In this document: positions 58,390 to 64,000 of the stretch, in pieces
Layout: every line of letters starts with the position of its first letter
How positions within the stretch are numbered: position 1 is the first letter of the stretch
Notes under the pieces: generated by a model
Told to the model about the DNA's origin: nothing
The model's database searches: none
The model's input: the letters and a program-made list of their open reading frames with translations, nothing else
Translations under genes and position numbers: made by a program
Source: Aspidiotus rigidus
Lineage: Eukaryota; Arthropoda; Insecta; Hemiptera; Diaspididae
Assembly: GCA_035079385.1 (NCBI GenBank)
Contig: JAVHKY010000012.1
Span: 4,508,501 to 4,572,500, forward strand
Reading direction: 5' to 3'
DNA length: 64,000 nucleotides

Positions 58390-59700
58390 TTGGCTCTACA
58401 ATTTCCATTTGTGACCTGCGATGAGAAAAGGATTGGAACACCATTTCTCTCTGATTGGACATCTAATCAGAGAGAAATGGTGTTCCTGTCAGTGGGCAAT
58501 GAGCATCCTTTTCTCATCGCAGGTCATATTTGTTCCCAGAGTTTTCTTATCTTCATGCGGTTTTCTACATTTATGGCTTTGAATATTCTTCCACCATTGT
58601 GCTGTTCTTTATAGCCGTGTTTGCCGAACAGAGACTTTCCATCTTCTTTTTCACTTGATATTTCGTGCTTCTCTCTCCTGACATCGAACTTTTCCTAGTT
58701 TCACAAATGTAGGTGTCTTCGCACTATTCGCAACTAAGCTTGTGCACTTCGGTCAGGTTTCCTTGTCCTCTCTCTCCGACTGGTTTTTGCACATTCTTTT
58801 CACCATGGGTGAATTCTTATGGATCCGTTGAACGCCTTGGCGATCACCTTGTTTGTGTACCACTGATCTTGTGTTCCCATCTTCGCTTAAATTTTCTCAA
58901 GGACTCCCTCAACCACAACTCTAGAGTAGTCGTTGGCTACTGCGATTTGCTTTAATATCTCAATTTCCTTCCTCTTCTCTTCATTGTTCTTCATAAAAAA
59001 AGACTGCTCAGTAGCTATAATTCTGAATCGCCACTAAGTCGTGCCAGGAGTGGTGGTGGGAGTCGTTTAGCATGATGGCATCAGTGTGTGTTGCCTTTCA
59101 GTAGATTTTGTTTTCTACATCATTCTCAGTAAGTATCAAGTCTAGATACTTTATGGTACTTACCATCGTCTTTATCCACTGTGAATTGATGCTCTCATTC
59201 ATCAGTCATCACATTTGTTTCAAGAAGGAAATGGTCCACCTGTCTATTGGTGCCTCACCACATATTCAAGATATCATCTACGTATCTAGCCCAGTATTTG
59301 ATCGAGTTTCTGAACTTGCTACAGTGCGTTTTTCATGTTGCAACTCGTCACGAATAAAAGGCAACACGTTACGGAGAAACGGTTGGACCGAGGTTTCATA
59401 GTCTATACCACTAGTAGCTACATCTTCAACGATCATAATGAGGATGATGAACTTATGAGATATCTCCACCAGTATCGGTAACAGCGGTGATTTCATCGCT
59501 AGTCCTTCTTCCTGGCTGTAGAACTCCTATTGATATTTGTTCTGGTCCACAATCTCTTCCATTATTTTTGCGTAATTCAGCCCGTCCGGGTTCCAATGGT
59601 ATCTTTTGTTTCGCAGCAGGGTGAGAAGTTCCTCTTTTGGTATGGTGTCAAACATGTGCTTCTGGTCATCACCTAGTCCAAACTCTCAATCAGCTCTTTG
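58390..59700 (-). pseudogene. PLE-7: strongly decayed Penelope-like RT / GIY-YIG element of another lineage
   Basis: Minus-strand pieces in the right order: PKEELLTLLRNKRYHWNPDG (about 59640), EFYSQEEGLAMKSPLLPILV (about 59500; relatives have GLAMGSPLSP), KYWARYVDDIL (about 59285, the catalytic YVDD box), and near 58690-58760 HKLSCE-CEDTYICET, a degraded CxxC...YIGET nuclease core. Many frameshifts and stops lie between. The motifs GLAMGSP and KYW-RYVDDIL place it in a different Penelope lineage from PLE-1 to PLE-6. Ends are not defined. Confidence 0.75.
58413..58525. repeat. Two-tier perfect inverted repeat
   Basis: Outer arms GACCTGCGATGAGAAAAGGA (58413-58432) and its exact inverse at 58506-58525. 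Inner arms of 21 bp (58436-58456 and 58465-58485), also exact inverses, around an 8-nt spacer GGACATCT. The segments between tiers are unequal (3 and 20 nt). It lies at the 3' side of PLE-7. Confidence 0.95.
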
Positions 59701-62089
59701 TAGTTGTTTAGGTGCAGAGTAGTGAGTTGACTTGGACGAGATATATAGAGTAAGAGAGTGGTTGTCGTAGAATGATGTCTACAAGAGAGAGCACTTAATC
59801 CGATCACTAGGATTCGCCGTTGTATGCAAACGATGCAATAACTCTCAATTGTCTTTTACTGGCTATTATCTAAATGCCAATTAGACGTTGGGCTCTGCTT
59901 TGAAATTCGAAAGAACAGGTGCTGACCTACGCTACAACCACCACCAGCGATGATGATGATGGTAATTGGATATTCAATAAACATTAGCCCTAACCACTGA
60001 AAAACTGATGAAAATAAAGACACGTCTCATAATTTTGTGCATACTGTGTATGACAGATGTGGAAAAATTACAGGTGAAATATCTCATGCTGAACGAGGCG
60101 ATGGCCACAAGAGCTCTACATTCGCTTTTCCACAACGTTTCGCGGGAAGAGTGCATCGCACTGATGGATATAGAGCATCATCGCGGGAAATTATTCAAAT
60201 GAATTTCAAATTACGTAATTGGTAAAGCGTGTCGTTCTCGTATTTCATATAGGTAGCGATATGATTACGAATGACGAGAAAGAAGATACGATCATTTAAG
60301 TACAGCGTCTCTGTACGTATACGAGCGAAAGTTAAGAACATATAACGCGTGGCTTTATTTCCGAGATCGCGTATACACTAAGTTTCGATAAATAAGGATT
60401 ACGAATTGAATAAACGTCCGAGAGTACTATGATTAGGGAGGAGGAAACACTTTGATCTTTTTTCTTCTCTCTCCCTGTCCAACCTAATAACAAAATCCTG
60501 ACGGAATGATTTTCTAAACTGAATACAAAAAAACTCACGCTACGTCGAACAGATTCTATTTCAGTTCCGCTTCATTGAGTTTCGGCATAATTTGTGCGCA
60601 GCACTCGAAGCTCGTTGTTAACCGCTCGAGATTTTCAATTATTCTAATTATCATCCATGGAGTAGACTGACCACTCTGGACTCTCAGTTTACACGAGTCT
60701 TTAAAACTAGAATAATCTTTTTCGTTTTTGAAATTAAATACTTTTTGAAAATTGCTATTTTTCACTTCACAGATTTTATGAAGATCCATGTGTACCGGTA
60801 GGGAAGCTTGGAGGAGGCGGTTTGTGAAATTCATCTTTTATTTATTTATACGCACCGTTCATCGTACAGGTACCGCGTAGATCAAGAGTACGTCAAAACT
60901 AGTGAATATGATTCAAATATTTACATAGTTGCAGTCCTCGAGATTTATTGGTTTCTATCGTAAGTCCGTACGCTATCATTTAACGCCACCGAAAAAGTAA
61001 ATACGCGACTCCTATTCAAATCGTTCTTTCAAAAATTCGTAACAGAATGCTGACCACATGAGGAAGAGTACAATTACACGCTTTTACAAGTATCAAATAA
61101 TTCGAAAACAAAAAAACTTGGCCGGAAGAGTAGAGTAGTACCCTTGTAAATACACCAGTACCGTGAAAATGAAGAACAAAAAACAAACTCGATGACGAAT
61201 GAAGATAATTCGGTAAAAAATTTATATCATTTCATAATGGGGCCGTTTTCACTCCCCCGTCACGTTATGCAAACTTCATTCATTGTTAGATGAATTATAA
61301 ATAACCAAAGTAAACGGATAGGGTTCAAATTTATGAACTCGCGCTTTTAAACCCTTTGCTCTATGGTCTATTTGCGAGCATTGGCAAAAATAAAGAAAGA
61401 GAAACGATATACGTACGAGTGCAGCAGAAAATAAAAGAGAGAAGAAGTTGACGTACCAAATGCAATCGTTTTTCGAAGAGGGATATTCTACCCTTAGTAC
61501 TTGTAAAGCCCTCTTTTTTTATTCATAGGGGATGTGCTCTACGTTTTACTAACGCGTTTGTTGAAAAAAAAAAAAAAACCCTTGCATACACGTTCAGTGT
61601 AGAGAGGGGACGCGTACCAAATATTCATAACTCTCTTTAGAATGTTAATAAATGTAACAATGTTTCAATTCAAAGCGTACTTAGAGACCGGTGATTATTT
61701 TTAACATGTGGATAATCCGGCTTACGCTTGTCGATAGTTTCAAATGACCAGGATTTTGTCGCCTTTACCTTCTTGGTAAATTACACGCATTAGAAGAGAT
61801 AAAATTCTGCGGTAGCGTTACGTACGCGTGTATTCTGCTTATTGTGCTTCTAGACATTGTGATTCTCCACAGAGCATTAACATTATCTTATAGGCTATGC
61901 TATAGTCAACCTTTTATTGCCAAAATACGAATATGATACTCGTAAAGTGGAATTAAAATATGATTCTAGTTTTCCAGTAAAAATAGAGAAAAAAATGCTT
62001 ACGCAGCCGCGTAAGCAGCATAGGACTTTTCAACTCTACCTAGAATCAAGTTTTTTGCTTAAATGCTAACCTAAGTACTTCAAATCATT
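59701..62089. other. No gene recognised
   Basis: AT-rich DNA. The longest frame of possible interest is minus 60556-60834, described separately. Confidence 0.4.
60556..60834 (-). CDS. Unrecognised 92-residue open frame
   Basis: Begins MNFTNRLLQASLPVHMDLHK, contains CEVKNSNFQKVFNFKNEKDY and CKLRVQSGQSTPWMIIRIIE, and ends QIMPKLNEAELK. No domain is recognised and no splice signals decide its ends. The Cys and Trp content is slightly more protein-like than neighbouring random frames, but it may be chance. Confidence 0.15.
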   Translation of the reverse strand: MNFTNRLLQASLPVHMDLHKICEVKNSNFQKVFNFKNEKDYSSFKDSCKLRVQSGQSTPWMIIRIIENLERLTTSFECCAQIMPKLNEAELK

Positions 62090-62830
62090 CAAGGGGTCGT
62101 TCTCTCAATAAGATACATACACACATCCTCACCATCTCTCGCCCCTCTATCTCCGATTCTGTAGCATCTTGTAATATTGGTTATTGTAGACTTACACACA
62201 CACACACACACCCATCACATCCATCTTTCATGCTCTCATTGCGCTTCTGATACACCCCTCCCCCCAATCATTCAATATATCTTTCCTGTCCCATATTAGT
62301 TTTACTCCTGAACTCCTGGCTTATCTTCCACAATCACTTAGAAGCACTATCAGACGACTCTCCATTTGTCCTCAACATCTTCTAATTCTTCCAACAATCA
62401 AATTCCTTTTTCCACATCTACACTTTTTAGAACCACTGAGCTCTGTGACACTCTCGTGGTAACTTGTTAATTAAAAAAAAAAAAACTAAATGAAAATAAA
62501 AATAAAAGAAATAATTTTCACCTTTGCTTACAAGTAATCATTGCGCTTAAATCCTATTTTTATAACTCCAACTTATTCTATAAACGTTCTCTCACCATCC
62601 CTCGCCCTTCTTGATTATCCTCCATTCCCGAACATCCAGCTGTTCTTCTCTTCACCCAAACATAATTTGACCTTAGACTTACACTCACACACACACACAT
62701 ACACCTCTCCTCCCTCATTTCCTCCCCGGCATCTGAACTCAATAACAACACCAAGCTTATAGCCATCATGACAGGCTGTTATTAGCTCATAAACTGAAAA
62801 AAAATTAAAATAAAATAAAACATGAAAGAT
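62090..62830. repeat. Two diverged copies of a CA-containing unit
   Basis: Units at about 62090-62480 and 62530-62830 share, in order, CGTTCTCTCA, CACCATCCCTCGCCC or CACCATCTCTCGCCC, GACTTACAC followed by (CA)n, and an A-rich tail after GTAACTTGTTAATT or GGCTGTTATTAGCTC. The A-rich ends suggest a small retroposed element. No ORF. Confidence 0.4.
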
Positions 62831-63289
62831 TATACGCAAAGGATTGCTGCACTAATACTATGCTTACACAACATTCATTCATGACAAACTCAACACGAAC
62901 GAACATACCCTTGAAATTCATTCATGAACAGCATATCCTTACAAGTGTGAACAGGTAACCAAATAAATGAGGACAACTACACTAACAATCTACGTAATCA
63001 AAGGTTACCCTTTCACTTTTCTTGACGAAAGCGACAACCTGAAGTCTAATACTACAAAATATTGGTAGCTTGAGTATTTGCAAATTTCCTCAAATTAGTT
63101 CACGCTTCAATTTGAGATTTCTCACAAACCAGACATTGTATCATCACCAAGTGTTCACATTTACATTTTTAGACATGTAAATCACAATATATCAACATTC
63201 AACAAAAATCTGACAAACCATATAAGAGTTATAGGAGTTGGAAATTTTTTTTAAAATTGGGTATATCTGGAGAATTACTGATCCGATCG

Positions 63290-63600
63290 TCAAAAAAATG
63301 CAGGTGCACAACTTGAGATATAACACTACAACGTAGCCAAGTTTCAAGAAAATCCACCCAGTAGTCTCGGAGGAGAAGCCCGGACAAATTTTGATCCATA
63401 TATATCGCTATATCTCTATATCCCTATATCCATATATATATATATATAAGGAAACCTGAAATTTTTTTAATGACGTAGCGATGATCTATGACCTCTAAAA
63501 CGTCGAGAAAGTTCATTTCCCCCTCTTTCTGCCACAACTGTGACGGGTGCAATACTCGCTTTTCTACGAAAAGTCGGTAAAATTCGAGCTTTTTACGAGT
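63290..63600. repeat. Dispersed repeat family D
   Basis: Shares CGTCAAAAAAATGCAGG, AGATATAACACTA, AAGGAAACCTGAA and GGGTGCAATAC...AAAAGTCGGTAAAATT with 34337-34385, 35196-35230 and 36060-36180. The order is partly conserved between 36060-36180 and here. An AT/TA microsatellite lies at about 63406-63448. Class unknown. Confidence 0.55.
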
Positions 63601-63738
63601 AAAAAATAAAGATCATGTTTCACATCTTCATGAGTCAAGAAGTTCATGTCAATAACGTCACAAACCAACGAACAAAGACATGAAACATATCAAGCTACGT
63701 TGGGGAAGGGCACGGGGTATACCATATCGACAAACTAA

Positions 63739-64000
63739 CCTGAGAGAGTAAGAGTCCAATGGATTGAGCCCTCGGACAAAGGCAGCAAGGTAGTGGTAAT
63801 GGAGAAGGAGGACTACACCCAGAAAGTGGAGTCGTACATCGCAGTTAATGGATACCAAGAGCTGGCAAGGGACCCAACACGGAAATACCAAGATGACCTG
63901 AAAGCCGTGTTGAAACGGAACAATGTACCCGGCAATGGAAGGACGCTTGAGATGAACCCGGTTGCACCAAAACTCAAGGGGCTTGTAAAACTCCACAAAG
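63739..64000 (+). CDS. PLE-8: start of another Penelope-like RT ORF, running off the window
   Basis: From the first codon after a TAA the frame reads PERVRVQWIEPSDKGSKVVV and MEKEDYTQKVESYIAVNGYQ, and continues to the window end at LKGLVKLHK. It parallels KADKGNAIVVMEKSSYVSKV and LYGLPKVHK in PLE-1 to PLE-6, so it is the region before the RT palm. Its divergence, and its PSDKGSK motif, match the lineage to which PLE-7 may belong. No start codon precedes it in frame, suggesting 5' truncation near 63740. The rest lies beyond the window. Confidence 0.8.

Overview
The window is AT-rich eukaryotic DNA, most likely from an insect or another arthropod (a hemipteran is plausible, but no sequence here fixes the species). 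Evidence: GT-AG introns, a split cadherin gene, abundant Penelope-like, R1-like, hAT and Helitron elements, microsatellites, and a short run of the insect telomere motif CCTAA. No prokaryotic operon, CRISPR array or recognisable RNA gene was seen.

Host gene: the only confident host gene is a cadherin on the minus strand. Its first four coding exons (17677-18025, 17291-17544, 9810-10031, 5459-5668) encode a signal peptide and the first cadherin repeats. Exons 2 to 4 join in phase 0, and the rest of the gene must lie left of the window. Its introns are filled with transposons: a Penelope pair in the 7.3-kb intron 3, a TGACGTCA-rich tandem array with a perfect (AAT)133 run in intron 4, and a Penelope copy downstream of exon 4.

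Mobile DNA by region: 1.3-3.3 kb PLE-1; 11.1-15.9 kb inverted pair PLE-2/PLE-3; 19.5-20.8 kb AT-rich dispersed repeat TE-X copy A; 20.9-23.6 kb long-terminal-inverted-repeat element with a central unknown ORF and an inserted hAT-type MITE; 25-26.4 kb fragments of a divergent Penelope element and an RTE-like LINE; 27.6-30.3 kb R1-clade LINE with a long open RT frame and a 14-bp target duplication; 35.5-35.95 kb 45-bp tandem array; 36.4-38.3 kb PLE-4; 41.4-42.0 kb non-autonomous hAT with exact 8-bp duplication; 42.7-46.1 kb inverted pair PLE-5/PLE-6; 46.8-47.9 kb decayed second LINE copy; 51.9-57.1 kb a three-level nest (TE-X copy B containing Helitron-1 containing Helitron-2); 57.9-58.1 kb hAT MITE; 58.4-59.7 kb decayed PLE-7; 63.7 kb to the window end, start of PLE-8.

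Main discoveries: (1) exact boundaries for four Penelope insertions, each flanked by a duplication of about 12 bp, two of which enclose an inverted pair (5'-truncated copy joined head-to-head to a full-length copy), so each pair entered as one unit; (2) short 3' tails copied from the element's own 5' end, and conserved 3' UTR hairpins, one of which was lost as an exact 12-nt excision in PLE-6; (3) a Helitron with an empty-site control elsewhere in the window, itself carrying a second Helitron with a GC-rich palindromic 3' end.
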